Below, piece by piece: positions 9,143-17,957 of a stretch of 64,000 nt of DNA. Each line of letters starts with the position of its first letter. Positions within the stretch are counted from its first letter, which is position 1. The notes under the pieces were generated by a model that did no database searches, was not told where the DNA came from, and was given only the letters and a program-made list of their open reading frames with translations. Both the position numbers and the translations under genes were made by a program. Location: positions 15,064 through 79,063 of the forward strand of contig JAXMOZ010000007.1 of assembly GCA_034382075.1 (NCBI GenBank), written 5' to 3'. This stretch comes from JAEULH01 sp034382075. GTDB lineage: Bacteria; Pseudomonadota; Alphaproteobacteria; Rhodospirillales; Defluviicoccaceae.

Positions 9143-9200
9143 TGGTCCTGCGCCTCCTCCAGACGAACCGGGTAGGGCTTAGCCGCCCCTTGAAGCAATA

Positions 9201-10658
9201 CTAGAAGAGTATGCTCGCCTCGAAGCCGAGGACAAAGGCGTTGTCGATGTCGTCCTGGCCATTCGGGGTGATGACGTATTGCACTGCGGGCCTCACGTAG
9301 ACCGCGGGCGTGATCTGGACCTGGTGGTTCAACTCCAGCGTCGTCTCGGTGTCCTGCCGCTCCAGCCCAGCTTCCGCCCGCGCGTCGCTGAGCGCCTCGC
9401 TGAACCAGGCGTTGTGCACGCCGAAGGCGGTTTTGTCGGACGGCCTGGAGGCGATCAGGCCTTGGTAGATCATGCCGGCCGAGGCGTAGTACGGGATGAC
9501 GTTGTGCTCGTCGTCGGGGCTGTAGACGAACACCGAAAACAGCGTCAGGCCTTCCTTTCGGGTCCCCGCCTCCCGGTAGACCGTCTGGTCGAGCAGCAGA
9601 TAGACGCCGCTGTTGCCGCTGAAGCCGTCGCCGGGACGGCCAGTGACGAACGGGTTGCCGCCGTCGACGTCGTCGGCGACGTTGCGGAAGTCGCCGGTGT
9701 GGTAGTAGCCGCCGAGCTTGTAGTGCCCGGGAAGGTCGAACAGGCCCTGCTCCGGGGTGTAGCCCACCTCGCTTAAGATCAGCGCGCCGTTGTCGCCGAA
9801 GGTGAGGTTGGTGCCGTGCTTGTTGTTGTCTTCGCCGGCGTCGTTCCGCTGGGCCACGTCGCCGTCATAGACGCCGACCTGAACGTAGGTCGAAGGCGTC
9901 GGCTTGGCCTTTGCCCGCACCCCCCAGACGGCCGCCGGGTAGGCGGTGATGCCGTCCGGCAGGTTGAAGAACGGCGACGGCGGCTGGCCGCAGATGCCGT
10001 TGGTGATGAACTGGCAATAGAGGGGCGAGGTGAGGAAGTCTTCGGTTGCGGCGAGCCGGCCATAGGCAAGGTTGAGCCGGTCTTCGAACAGCGCGGTGAT
10101 GAACTGGGCCTGCACCAGCCGGATGCGCTGGCCGCCGCCATAGAGCTGTTGCACGCTGATGGCGTTGCCGATGTCCTCCCGGCTCAGGCTGTTGCCGGTG
10201 CGCTGCGAGCCGCCGATGCGAAACGTGGTGTTAGGGACGCCGAGCAGCCGATCGAGGTCGAAGTTGGCCTCCAGCGAGACGTTGTGGACGTAGCTCTCGC
10301 CCTGCTGCCGGCCGCCGATGGGGTTGGCCATGAACTCCATGGCATAGCCGCCGCGGACGGTGACGCCTTGCTCGGCGAGCCAGGTCCGGGCGCCGAACCA
10401 GTCGCCGCTGACGTTGGTGGAGAGATCGTAGCGGGGCCCCGGCGCCGCGCCCTCCGGAGGCGAAAGCGGCGTCTCTGGGGTCACCCGCTCCGGCTCCTGG
10501 GCGGAACTCGGCGCAGGCACCGCGGCGATGAAGAGCGAGATGCCTGCCGCGGCAATGGACGCCGCCGCCCCGCCGCGCCACGCGAGAGCCCCCAGAGGCG
10601 GTGCTCCGCCCGCGGTTGGGGGAGGAACGGCCTGTCTTGGCGCCGCGTTTACGTTCAC
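9201..10658 (-). CDS. OprB-family carbohydrate-selective porin
   Basis: A 485-residue outer-membrane porin. From the GTG start the first 50 or so residues hold a late hydrophobic stretch (ISLFIAAVPAPSSAQ) that looks like a signal peptide with cleavage after SSA, so a somewhat later start is possible. The mature part opens NVSGDWFGARTWLAEQGV, the OprB signature, followed by long alternating beta-strand patterns and a C-terminus FEASILF with the terminal Phe expected for outer-membrane beta barrels. OprB porins admit mono- and disaccharides. The MFS sugar porter gene follows on the same strand, which supports a sugar uptake operon with this gene first. Confidence 0.9.
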   Translation of the reverse strand: MNVNAAPRQAVPPPTAGGAPPLGALAWRGGAAASIAAAGISLFIAAVPAPSSAQEPERVTPETPLSPPEGAAPGPRYDLSTNVSGDWFGARTWLAEQGVTVRGGYAMEFMANPIGGRQQGESYVHNVSLEANFDLDRLLGVPNTTFRIGGSQRTGNSLSREDIGNAISVQQLYGGGQRIRLVQAQFITALFEDRLNLAYGRLAATEDFLTSPLYCQFITNGICGQPPSPFFNLPDGITAYPAAVWGVRAKAKPTPSTYVQVGVYDGDVAQRNDAGEDNNKHGTNLTFGDNGALILSEVGYTPEQGLFDLPGHYKLGGYYHTGDFRNVADDVDGGNPFVTGRPGDGFSGNSGVYLLLDQTVYREAGTRKEGLTLFSVFVYSPDDEHNVIPYYASAGMIYQGLIASRPSDKTAFGVHNAWFSEALSDARAEAGLERQDTETTLELNHQVQITPAVYVRPAVQYVITPNGQDDIDNAFVLGFEASILF

Positions 10659-10832
10659 GTTCTGCGCCTGTGTTTGTTTTGGTTCGCTGGACTATGACGC
10701 TCCGAAGAGCGTGATCTTTTCCTCTCCCTCGCTGCTTAACATGTGTTTGCCATGTCAAGAAGCCGGAACTGGACCCTTGCTCATCCGACGGTTGGGGTCT
10801 TCGCGGCGCGGCCGCCGCCGGCCGTAGCGCGC

Positions 10833-11282
10833 CTAGATGTCGTAGAGCAGGACGACGTCGGCGGCAGCGGAGCGGTCGCGAAGGTCGGCGAGGGTCGTCC
10901 TGTCGAGGATCTCGGCGATGGCGTCGCGGACGTCGAGCATGAGCCGGCGAATGCGGCAGGTGGCGGTGTCGCTGCAATCGGCGCAGCGCCGATAGGCGGT
11001 GCGGCTCGCGCAGGGGATCGGCGCCAGCGGCCCGTCCAGGGTGCGGATGACGTCGCCGATGAGGATCCGGCTTGCCGGACGGCCCAGGGTGTAGCCCCCT
11101 CCGCGCCCCTTTTTGCTGGCGAGGAAGCCGGCGTTCTTCAACTCGAGGAGGATGGCGTCGAGGAATTTCTTAGGGATGTCGTTTTGGGCGGCGATCTCCG
11201 CAATCAGCAACGACCCCTGCCCCTCGTGGTCGGCGAGATGCAACAGGGCCTTGAGGCCGTACTTGCCCTTGCTGGTCAGCAT
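10833..11282 (-). CDS. Rrf2-family transcriptional regulator with four cysteines
   Basis: A 149-residue Rrf2 protein: an N-terminal winged helix (MLTSKGKYGLKALLHLA, then LKNAGFLASKKGRGGGYTL) and a C-terminal dimerisation helix. Rrf2 members with three conserved cysteines bind an Fe-S cluster and sense redox state, iron or NO. Here cysteines lie at about 91, 100, 103 and 109 (the last two spaced C-x5-C as in IscR and NsrR, but the first pair further apart), so cluster binding is plausible but not the exact IscR pattern. No isc or suf genes are adjacent. The gene lies upstream of oprB on the same strand with a gap of about 170 bases, so control of the sugar uptake genes is possible but unsupported. 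Confidence 0.88.
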   Translation of the reverse strand: MLTSKGKYGLKALLHLADHEGQGSLLIAEIAAQNDIPKKFLDAILLELKNAGFLASKKGRGGGYTLGRPASRILIGDVIRTLDGPLAPIPCASRTAYRRCADCSDTATCRIRRLMLDVRDAIAEILDRTTLADLRDRSAAADVVLLYDI

Positions 11283-11393
11283 TGGAAGACCTAAACGATA
11301 GAGATACCGCTCATATCTGCCGGGGCGCCGCCGGTCAAGGCCGCTGCGGCAGGACGGAATAGGCGGGCAATCGTTCCGCTGTAGCCAGCAGGC

Positions 11394-13172
11394 TCAGAAC
11401 AGAGCGTCCAGAACCGCGTCTTCGAGGGCCGCGGCCGGCGCCTGGGCGGTGTGCCCACCGCAGAGGGCGGCGTGGACGGCCCGCTCGCTGGCCATGGTGT
11501 AGCAGACGGGAAAGAGCCGCAGCCGCTCGCGGCGCAACTCCTCGTCGCCGGCGCAAGTCGGATGCCGGCCTGCGATGCCGTCGAGCCGCCGGTGCAGCGC
11601 GCGCAACGCCAACGTGGTCTCCGCGAGATCGCCGAGTTTTGCGACCGACGAACACAAGCTTCTGCCGACGGCGGTCCCTTCCGGCCCCAGTCGGGCAAGG
11701 GCTGCGGCGAGTTCGGCGCCGCCACGGCCGAAGGGGTCGAGCGCCGCTGCGATGGTCTGCTCCATTGCCGCTATCCGTGCCGCGCCATGGGCTTCGCGGC
11801 TCTGCTCGAAGGCGGCGGCGACGCTCCCGATCTCCTCGACCACCGCGGCAAGCCCGCGCACCTGGCCCAACAGTTCCGCGGCCCGGCCGCGCAATTCCTG
11901 GGCGATGGTTGCGAGCACCCGGCCTTTGCTGCCGATCCGCTGGCAGAGGAAGGCGGTGTTCAGGCTAACCAGGCGGATTTCTTCCTCGATCGACGCGACT
12001 TGGCCCAGTTGCTCCAGCAGGTCGCGGAGCCCGCCCCCGGCCACGGCCATCTGCGCGTCCACCTCGGCGCGATGGCGCTGGCAGGTGCGAAACAGCGCCA
12101 GCGCCTCGGCCAGCTCCGCCCGCAAGGTTACTAGAAACGAGGCGAAGCCGTTCTGCCCGTTGCCATAGCCGCGCGCGCCGAGCGCGACCAGATCCTCGGC
12201 CTCGGAGGCGAGCTTGCGCAGCGATGCCGCCGCCCGTTCGAGCTCGCGATCGAAGTCGAAGAGCGCATCGGCCATCTGCGCCTCGCCGAGGCGGCAGACG
12301 CCGATGCCGACGGCCTGCAGCTGCTCCGCGTTCAGCCCGGCGGCCCATTCCTGGCCCGCTTGCGCCGGCGCAGGATCGCCGCCGAGCCCCCGCGCGGCCC
12401 TTGCCAGCGCCTCGGCCACATGGTCGAGACGCTGCCGGGTGATGTCGCTGATCTGCAACGCCATGACCACCGCGCCGATGTCGGCGCTGATCTGCTGCGA
12501 GCCGTCGCCGATCGTCCGGCTGACCTCGGCCGCGCCGGCGCGCCGGGCCTCCATGGCGCGCACGCAGGCACCGATCTGCTCGGCCATCATCGCCAGCCCC
12601 TGATGGTGCTCGAGGATGAAGCCGCGATGGCGCAGCCTTGCCGCCTCCAGCGCCTTGCCGAGCCGGGCGCATTGGGCGGCGGAGGCGGCGATGGTGGCCC
12701 GGGCGCCGGCGGCGAGTTGCTTGAAGCGGAACGCGAAGGCGGCGACGTCCTCGCCCTCCGCGTCCACGTCGGAGGCGGAGATGTGGGCGTTGATCGCGAG
12801 CATGCTGATCGCGCGAATGGTCCGGTGAACCATGTCGATGTGCCGGGCGACCCGGCCGTTGAGGGTGCACAGGCGAGCCAGGGTCGCCTCTTCGTCGCCC
12901 AGAGCCGCGGCCAGGCCGCCGAGGTCGCCGCCGACCGCGGACAGGGCATCGGCGGCCCGGCCAAGCTCGGGATCGTCCAGGCTTGCCCGCAGCGTGGCGA
13001 AGAGCTTTCCCAGTCGGGCGAAGATCCCGACGGCGTCGCTCAAGCGGTCGCCGACCCCGAGAAACGTGCCCTCGGCCGTCGCAAACACGCCAGGCAGCGA
13101 TGCCGCCACCTCGCCAAGTTGCGCCGCCAGCGGCGGTTCGGCCATCGGTCGATCATCGGGTCGCTGGATCAT
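11394..13172 (-). CDS. Soluble chemotaxis protein with two MCP-like hairpin tips and a CheZ-like DITRQ motif
   Basis: A 592-residue, mostly helical protein without membrane segments, last gene of the che operon; its ATG at 13172 lies five bases after the cheB stop. A longer upstream frame runs antiparallel through cheB and is a shadow. Two regions resemble the MCP signalling tip: ISMLAINAHISASDVDAEGE (about 122-141) continuing to FRFKQLA, and IRLVSLNTAFLCQRIGSKGR (399-418) continuing to IAQELRGRA. Between them, residues 240-247 read QISDITRQ, comparable to the CheZ active-site segment where Asp143 and Gln147 are four residues apart. There is no CheZ, CheC, CheX or CheD gene nearby. Family: MCP-signal-domain-like. 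The phosphatase idea is inference. Confidence 0.75.
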   Translation of the reverse strand: MIQRPDDRPMAEPPLAAQLGEVAASLPGVFATAEGTFLGVGDRLSDAVGIFARLGKLFATLRASLDDPELGRAADALSAVGGDLGGLAAALGDEEATLARLCTLNGRVARHIDMVHRTIRAISMLAINAHISASDVDAEGEDVAAFAFRFKQLAAGARATIAASAAQCARLGKALEAARLRHRGFILEHHQGLAMMAEQIGACVRAMEARRAGAAEVSRTIGDGSQQISADIGAVVMALQISDITRQRLDHVAEALARAARGLGGDPAPAQAGQEWAAGLNAEQLQAVGIGVCRLGEAQMADALFDFDRELERAAASLRKLASEAEDLVALGARGYGNGQNGFASFLVTLRAELAEALALFRTCQRHRAEVDAQMAVAGGGLRDLLEQLGQVASIEEEIRLVSLNTAFLCQRIGSKGRVLATIAQELRGRAAELLGQVRGLAAVVEEIGSVAAAFEQSREAHGAARIAAMEQTIAAALDPFGRGGAELAAALARLGPEGTAVGRSLCSSVAKLGDLAETTLALRALHRRLDGIAGRHPTCAGDEELRRERLRLFPVCYTMASERAVHAALCGGHTAQAPAAALEDAVLDALF

Positions 13173-13177
13173 GGCGC

Positions 13178-14275
13178 TCAACCGGCGGCGCGGGCGCGAA
13201 GGATCTCGCCCGGGATCTGCTCCAGGGCAACCACCCTCTGGGCCGCGCCGCGCTCGATCGCCTCGCGCGGCATCCCCCAGACGATGGAGCTGGCTTCGTC
13301 CTGGGCGACGGTGACGGCGCCACTGGCCTTCATCTCCAACAGGCCGCTTGCGCCGTCGTCGCCCATGCCGGTCATGAGGATGCCGACCGCGTTGGCACCG
13401 GCCCAGCGGGCGGCGGAGCGGAACAGAACGTCGACCGACGGACGGTGGCGAGAGACCAGCGGGCCCTCCTTGACCACCACCCGGTAGCGGGCGCCGCTGC
13501 GGTTGAGCAGCATGTGGTAATTGCCCGGCGCGATGAGGACGCGGCCGGGCAGCACGGCGTCGCCGTCCTCCGCCTCCTTGACCTCCACCGCGCACAGGCC
13601 GTCCAGCCGCCTGGCGAAGGCGGCGGTGAACTTCTCCGGCATGTGCTGGACGACGACGATCCCCGGGCTGTGCGCCGGCAGCACGGACAGCACCTGGCGC
13701 AGCGACTCGGTGCCGCCGGTGGACGCGCCGACGCAGACCACCCGCTCCGTGGTCTTCGCCATCGCCAGGGTCGCCTTCGGCGGCGGCAGCATCGCGTCGG
13801 CGGTGAGCTTCGGCTCCACCCTGACGCTGGGCCGCGCCGCGGCTCTGGCGGCCCGGCTCAGTCTGGCCCCCGCCGCGGCCTTGACCGCGTCGCGAACCCG
13901 AACCTCCGCTTCCTTGAGGAAGCGCGGCGTATCCGCCCGGGGCTTGGCGATGATGTCAATGGCGCCCGCTTCCAGCGCCTGCAGCAGCGTCTCCGAGCCC
14001 TCCTCGGTCAGCGACGAGCAGATGATCACCGGGATCGGCCGCTGCGCCATGATCCGGCGGAGGAAGGTGATGCCGTCCATCCGCGGCATCTCGACGTCGA
14101 GGACGATGACGTCCGGAACCTCCTCCTGGATCCGCCTCGCCGCGACGAAGGGATCCGAGGCGGTCGCCATCACCTCGATCTCGGGCGGGTCGTTCAGGAT
14201 CTCGGTCATGACCCGGCGCACCGCCGCGGAGTCGTCGACGATCAGCACCCGGATCGGCTTGTTGCGCATGGGCAT
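13178..14275 (-). CDS. cheB: CheB, chemotaxis response regulator protein-glutamate methylesterase
   Basis: A 365-residue CheB. The receiver domain has RVLIVDDSAAVRR and the phosphoacceptor Asp at residue 60 in VLDVEMPRMDG. After a linker rich in Ala and Pro, the C-terminal methylesterase/deamidase domain shows the expected triad: Ser185 in VGASTGG, His211 in VVQHMPEKFT and Asp306 in TGMGDDGASG. The enzyme removes methyl groups that CheR adds to chemoreceptors when CheA phosphorylates it, giving adaptation. It lies between cheR (15 bases upstream) and the double-hairpin protein (5 bases downstream) on the same strand. Confidence 0.97.
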   Translation of the reverse strand: MPMRNKPIRVLIVDDSAAVRRVMTEILNDPPEIEVMATASDPFVAARRIQEEVPDVIVLDVEMPRMDGITFLRRIMAQRPIPVIICSSLTEEGSETLLQALEAGAIDIIAKPRADTPRFLKEAEVRVRDAVKAAAGARLSRAARAAARPSVRVEPKLTADAMLPPPKATLAMAKTTERVVCVGASTGGTESLRQVLSVLPAHSPGIVVVQHMPEKFTAAFARRLDGLCAVEVKEAEDGDAVLPGRVLIAPGNYHMLLNRSGARYRVVVKEGPLVSRHRPSVDVLFRSAARWAGANAVGILMTGMGDDGASGLLEMKASGAVTVAQDEASSIVWGMPREAIERGAAQRVVALEQIPGEILRARAAG

Positions 14276-14290
14276 CGCGCCGCTCTTCGC

Positions 14291-15118
14291 TCAGCGCTTC
14301 TGGAAGACGGTAACGGATACCGGCTTGAGGGCCTGGTGCTCGTCGCCGCAGATGCAGTCGGAGTGGCCGACGAACAGGAAGCCGCCGGGGCGAAGGTGCC
14401 CCGCCAGCCGCTGGATCACCGCCCGCTGGTTCGCTGCGTCGAAGTAGATGAGCACGTTGCGGCAGAAGATGACGTCGATGTCGCGGTCGAGCGGATACGA
14501 TCCGTCCATCAGGTTCAACCGCATGAAGCGAACGGCTCGGCGCAACTCCGGAACCATCCGCACCTGCTCGCGCGACGGGTCACGCGAGCGCATCACCCAG
14601 CGCGCCTGCAGCTCCGGCGGGACGGGGTCCATCATCGCGGCCGGATAGATGGCGGCCTCCGCCTGCGCCAGCATCTGGGTGGAGATGTCGACGCCGAGGA
14701 CGGCGAAGCGGAAGGCGAGCCTGAGCGCCATCTCCGCCAGCACCATCGCTAGGGTATAGGGCTCGGCGCCATTGGAGCAGGCCGCGCTCAGCACCTTGAG
14801 ATGGCGGCTGGTCCGCTCGGCCAGCAGCGCCGGGACGGCGTGGCGCTGGAGGAAGTCGAAGTGCTGCGGTTCGCGGAAGAAATCGGTCTTGTTGGTGGTC
14901 ACCGCGTCGATCAGCGGCACCATCTCGGCGGCAAGCGCCCCGCTCTCGAACAGCATCCGGCCGTAAGCCTCGAGGTCGGGAAGCTCCAGGGCGCGGACCC
15001 GCCGGCGCAGCCGCCCCTCGACCATGGCCCGCTTCGAGACCGGCAGGCGGATGCCGACCTGACCCTCGATCAGGTCGGCGATCCGCTGGTAGTCGCGCAG
15101 GGCAAGCGCGTCGGTCAT
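14291..15118 (-). CDS. cheR: CheR, chemoreceptor glutamate methyltransferase
   Basis: A 275-residue SAM-dependent methyltransferase. The start ATG at 15118 overlaps the stop of the upstream cheW (ATGA), which fixes the start; the longer frame above it is a shadow of cheW. The N-terminal helical domain contains VGIRLPVSKRAMVEGRLRRR, and VTTNKTDFFREPQHF is a CheR hallmark. The SAM-binding motif is VLSAACSNGAEPYTLAM, where families usually have GCSxGEE, so the second acidic residue sits in a slightly altered context. CRNVLIYFD is the other conserved motif. It methylates glutamates on MCPs and works against CheB, encoded next. Confidence 0.95.
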   Translation of the reverse strand: MTDALALRDYQRIADLIEGQVGIRLPVSKRAMVEGRLRRRVRALELPDLEAYGRMLFESGALAAEMVPLIDAVTTNKTDFFREPQHFDFLQRHAVPALLAERTSRHLKVLSAACSNGAEPYTLAMVLAEMALRLAFRFAVLGVDISTQMLAQAEAAIYPAAMMDPVPPELQARWVMRSRDPSREQVRMVPELRRAVRFMRLNLMDGSYPLDRDIDVIFCRNVLIYFDAANQRAVIQRLAGHLRPGGFLFVGHSDCICGDEHQALKPVSVTVFQKR

Positions 15119-15606
15119 TCCGCGGCGACGGCGGGCGCTGGCTGGCCGGCGTCGATCAAGGCGGCGCCGTCGCCGGCGAACAGCCGGGCCAGGTCGAAGA
15201 CGACGACGAACGCCTCGCCGCGCCGGCCGATGCCGGTGATGTAGTCCGAGCGCCAGCGGGTGCCGATCTCCGGCGGCGTCTCCATGAGGGTCGCGTCCAG
15301 GTCCATCACCTCCAGCACCCGGTCGGCGACCACGCCCAGAACCAGCGTCCGCTCGGCCGACGGCAGCTCCAGCACGATGATCCGGGTGCTGGCGGTGACC
15401 GCCGCCGGCTCTAGGCCGAGCCGGCTTCTGAGGTCGAGGATCGGCACGCTCCGGCCGCGCACGTCGATGATGCCGAGCATGCACGGCGGCGCGTGGGGGA
15501 GCCGGGAGACCGGCCGCATGTCGAGGATCTCCCGGACGTTCTCGACCGGCATCCCGAACAGCTCCGGGCCGAGGCCGAGGGTCACGTACTGCATGACGTT
15601 CGCCAT
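15115..15606 (-). CDS. cheW: CheW-type coupling protein (first of two)
   Basis: A 163-residue CheW-domain protein that links chemoreceptors to CheA. The SH3-like fold signatures are present: LGPELFGMPVENVREIL, IDVRGRSVPILDLRSRLGL and VADRVLEVMDLD, followed by DYITGIGRRGEAFVVVFDL. ATG 15606 was chosen because upstream in-frame codons overlap the C-terminus of the MCP gene in another frame and look non-native. It overlaps cheR by 4 bases and starts 38 bases after the MCP stop. A second, related CheW lies on the other side of the MCP gene. The flanking of one MCP by two CheW genes suggests distinct receptor or CheA interfaces. Confidence 0.95.
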   Translation of the reverse strand: MANVMQYVTLGLGPELFGMPVENVREILDMRPVSRLPHAPPCMLGIIDVRGRSVPILDLRSRLGLEPAAVTASTRIIVLELPSAERTLVLGVVADRVLEVMDLDATLMETPPEIGTRWRSDYITGIGRRGEAFVVVFDLARLFAGDGAALIDAGQPAPAVAAE

Positions 15607-15643
15607 GAGGATGGCTCCGCTCGAGAAGTTGCGTCGCCCGCGC

Positions 15644-17902
15644 TCAGCCCCGCTGGAACTCGGCGTCGAGGCTGTCCTCGGCCGCCGCCATGTCGAGGGC
15701 GAAGCCGCCGTTCGCATGGCCGTTGCCGTGGCCGTTGCCATGGCCGGCGGCCGGGCGCTTCTTGGCCTTCGCCACCGGAGCCGCTGCGGCGGCCGGACGT
15801 ACGGCGGCGTGGGCCTTCCCGGCCGAAGCTGCTGCCGGCTGATGCGCCGGGCGTGGCTGCGGCTTGCGCACCGTGGCCACGGTGGTCGTCGGCGCGACCG
15901 AGGGCGTCAGCTTGGCGTCGACGCGGAAGTAGGCGAGGTTCGCCTGCAACTGCTCGGCCTGGGCCGCCAGCTCCTCGGACGTGCTCGACATCTGCTCGGA
16001 AGCGGCGGCGTTTTGCTGCGTCACCTGGTCGAGCTGCTGGATCGCCTGGTTGATCTGGTCGGCGCCCACGTCCTGCTCGCGGCAGGCGGCGGTGATCTCC
16101 TCGACCAGCTCGGCCGTCCGCTTGATGTCCGGCACCAGCCGGGTCAGCATCTCGCCGGCTTCGCGGGCGACGCTGACGGTCTCGGACGACAGCGTGCTGA
16201 TCTCCTCGGCCGCCGCCTGGCTGCGCTCGGCCAGCTTGCGCACCTCGGAGGCGACCACGGCGAAGCCCTTGCCGTGCTCGCCGGCGCGCGCCGCCTCCAC
16301 CGCGGCGTTCAGCGCGAGCAGGTCGGTCTGCCGGGCGATCTCCTGGACGATGGTGATCTTCTCGGCAATCGTCTGCATCGCGGTGACCGCGCGGCCCACC
16401 GCCTCGCCGCTCGCCTGCGCGTCCTTCGACGACTGGCGCGCGATCTTCTCCGTCTGCCCGGCGTTCTCGGCGTTCTGCTTGATGTTCGAGGCCATCTGCT
16501 CCATCGAGGACGATGCCTCTTCGGCCGCCGAGGCCTGCTCGGTGGCGCCCTGCGACAGCTGCTCGGCGCTGGCCGACAGCTCCTGGCTGCCGGCGGCGAC
16601 GTTGCGCGCAGCGGCGGAGGCGTCGTCGACGATCGTCTTCAGCTTCTCCAGCATCGTCTCGAGCGCGATCCCGAGGGTGTCCTTGTCCGAAAGCCGCTTC
16701 GACTGGACGGTGAGGTTGCCCTGGGCGATCTCGTCGGCCACCTTCGCGGTCGCATTGAGGTTGCCGGTCATCTGGTTCAGGGCGTCGATGACATCCTTGA
16801 TCTCGTCGTTGGTCGTGGCCTGGACCTGCTGGCCGAGGTCGCCGATGGCGACGGCGTTGGCGAGGCCGACGGCGCGCGAAAGGTTGCGGCTGATGGAAAT
16901 CGCGATCCAGCAGGCGGCGCCGACCGCGATTGCCATCGAACCCAGCAGCAGGGTCAGGAGCAGCAGCTTGGCCCCGGCGGCCTCCTCGGAAGCCCGCGCG
17001 TTCGTCTCGTCCATGATCTGCTTGGTGCGCTCAGCGTAGGCGTTCAGCGCAACTTCCACCTCCTCCAGCGACTTCCGGCCCTCGCCGGTCAGGAGCGTCA
17101 GCGCCTGGATGTTGCCGCCCTCGCGAGCATGGACGATTGCCTTCTCCTGCGCCCGGGTCCAGCGCTCAAAGGGCCCCCCGAGGTTCTCCGCCACGGCGCC
17201 GAGACCAGCGTCGGCGGCGAACTCACGCAAAGCATCAAGGTCGCGCCGGAGCTCTCGAAGGGATTCGCTCACCGCCGTTGCCCGCCGCTCCAAGTCCGTC
17301 ATGTTGTCCGCGAGGAGGAACTCTCCCATGTCATTGCGCGCCGCCTCGACCGATGTGCGGAAATGCTCCAGCGTAAGCAACGCGCTCGGCTTGTCAGCCG
17401 CTTTAAGGGCCTCTGCCAAGCGCTTCATCTCTGCCTTCATGGCTTCGAGCGCCGGATTACCCTCCTCGTTCAGCACTTTGGTCGCATGCGAAACCGAGTT
17501 CAGCCGGGCGAAGGAGCCGACCTTGTCCTGTATCGCGGCCTGGTGGTCGAGGGCCGCCTTGAACTTGTCGAGGATCTTCTTCCCCTCCTCGGTAGCCATG
17601 CCATAGACGGTTTGGAAGATCTCATCGGCCGCGGCACGCTGTTTGACCAGTGCGGCCCAGTACTGGGCAACACCTGCATCCGTGTTCTCCATAATCAAGT
17701 TGCCTTGCAGGATGGTGGTGTCGAGCAGCTCCTGCTTCAGGTTCTCGACGAGAACCGCCCGCTTGGCGTGCACTTCGATAAGGTTGCTGTACGTCTCGTC
17801 GATCGACGTCATCTTGACGTAGGCGATGCCGCCCGCGGCCATCGACATGGAGATCACAAGGCCGAACGCGCCGGCCAGCTTCAGCTTGATCGAGAGTTTC
17901 AT
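15644..17902 (-). CDS. Methyl-accepting chemotaxis protein with large sensor domain and two HAMP segments
   Basis: A 752-residue transmembrane chemoreceptor. A membrane segment lies near residues 8-29. A helical periplasmic region of about 280 residues (30-308) follows, close in size to the HBM (helical bimodular) sensor class, then TM2 at about 311-337. A HAMP domain follows, and a second HAMP-like stretch includes DEIAQGNLTVQSKRLSDKD. The signalling tip is fully canonical (LLALNAAVEAARAGEHGKGF). The tail is long, rich in Ala, Pro and Lys, and contains GHGNGHGNGH from a short tandem DNA repeat near 15715-15745; no NWETF-type CheR pentapeptide is seen. Being inside the che operon, it is probably the dedicated receptor. 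The ligand is unknown. Confidence 0.95.
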   Translation of the reverse strand: MKLSIKLKLAGAFGLVISMSMAAGGIAYVKMTSIDETYSNLIEVHAKRAVLVENLKQELLDTTILQGNLIMENTDAGVAQYWAALVKQRAAADEIFQTVYGMATEEGKKILDKFKAALDHQAAIQDKVGSFARLNSVSHATKVLNEEGNPALEAMKAEMKRLAEALKAADKPSALLTLEHFRTSVEAARNDMGEFLLADNMTDLERRATAVSESLRELRRDLDALREFAADAGLGAVAENLGGPFERWTRAQEKAIVHAREGGNIQALTLLTGEGRKSLEEVEVALNAYAERTKQIMDETNARASEEAAGAKLLLLTLLLGSMAIAVGAACWIAISISRNLSRAVGLANAVAIGDLGQQVQATTNDEIKDVIDALNQMTGNLNATAKVADEIAQGNLTVQSKRLSDKDTLGIALETMLEKLKTIVDDASAAARNVAAGSQELSASAEQLSQGATEQASAAEEASSSMEQMASNIKQNAENAGQTEKIARQSSKDAQASGEAVGRAVTAMQTIAEKITIVQEIARQTDLLALNAAVEAARAGEHGKGFAVVASEVRKLAERSQAAAEEISTLSSETVSVAREAGEMLTRLVPDIKRTAELVEEITAACREQDVGADQINQAIQQLDQVTQQNAAASEQMSSTSEELAAQAEQLQANLAYFRVDAKLTPSVAPTTTVATVRKPQPRPAHQPAAASAGKAHAAVRPAAAAAPVAKAKKRPAAGHGNGHGNGHANGGFALDMAAAEDSLDAEFQRG

Positions 17903-17957
17903 CTATCTGCTCCCAAGGCGTATCGCCCGGCCGGCGGGCGGAGGAAAAGGCGGCTGT

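Noticed and set aside
7604..9175. Plus-strand frame of 523 codons opposite the MFS porter gene
   Set aside because: It is antisense to a clean 12-helix transporter with diagnostic motifs and shows only Asp/Glu/Gly/His-rich noise.
14276..15484. cheR extended upstream to a 397-codon frame
   Set aside because: The added N-terminus is Arg/Pro/His-rich and overlaps cheW in another frame; the ATG at 15118 overlaps the cheW stop.
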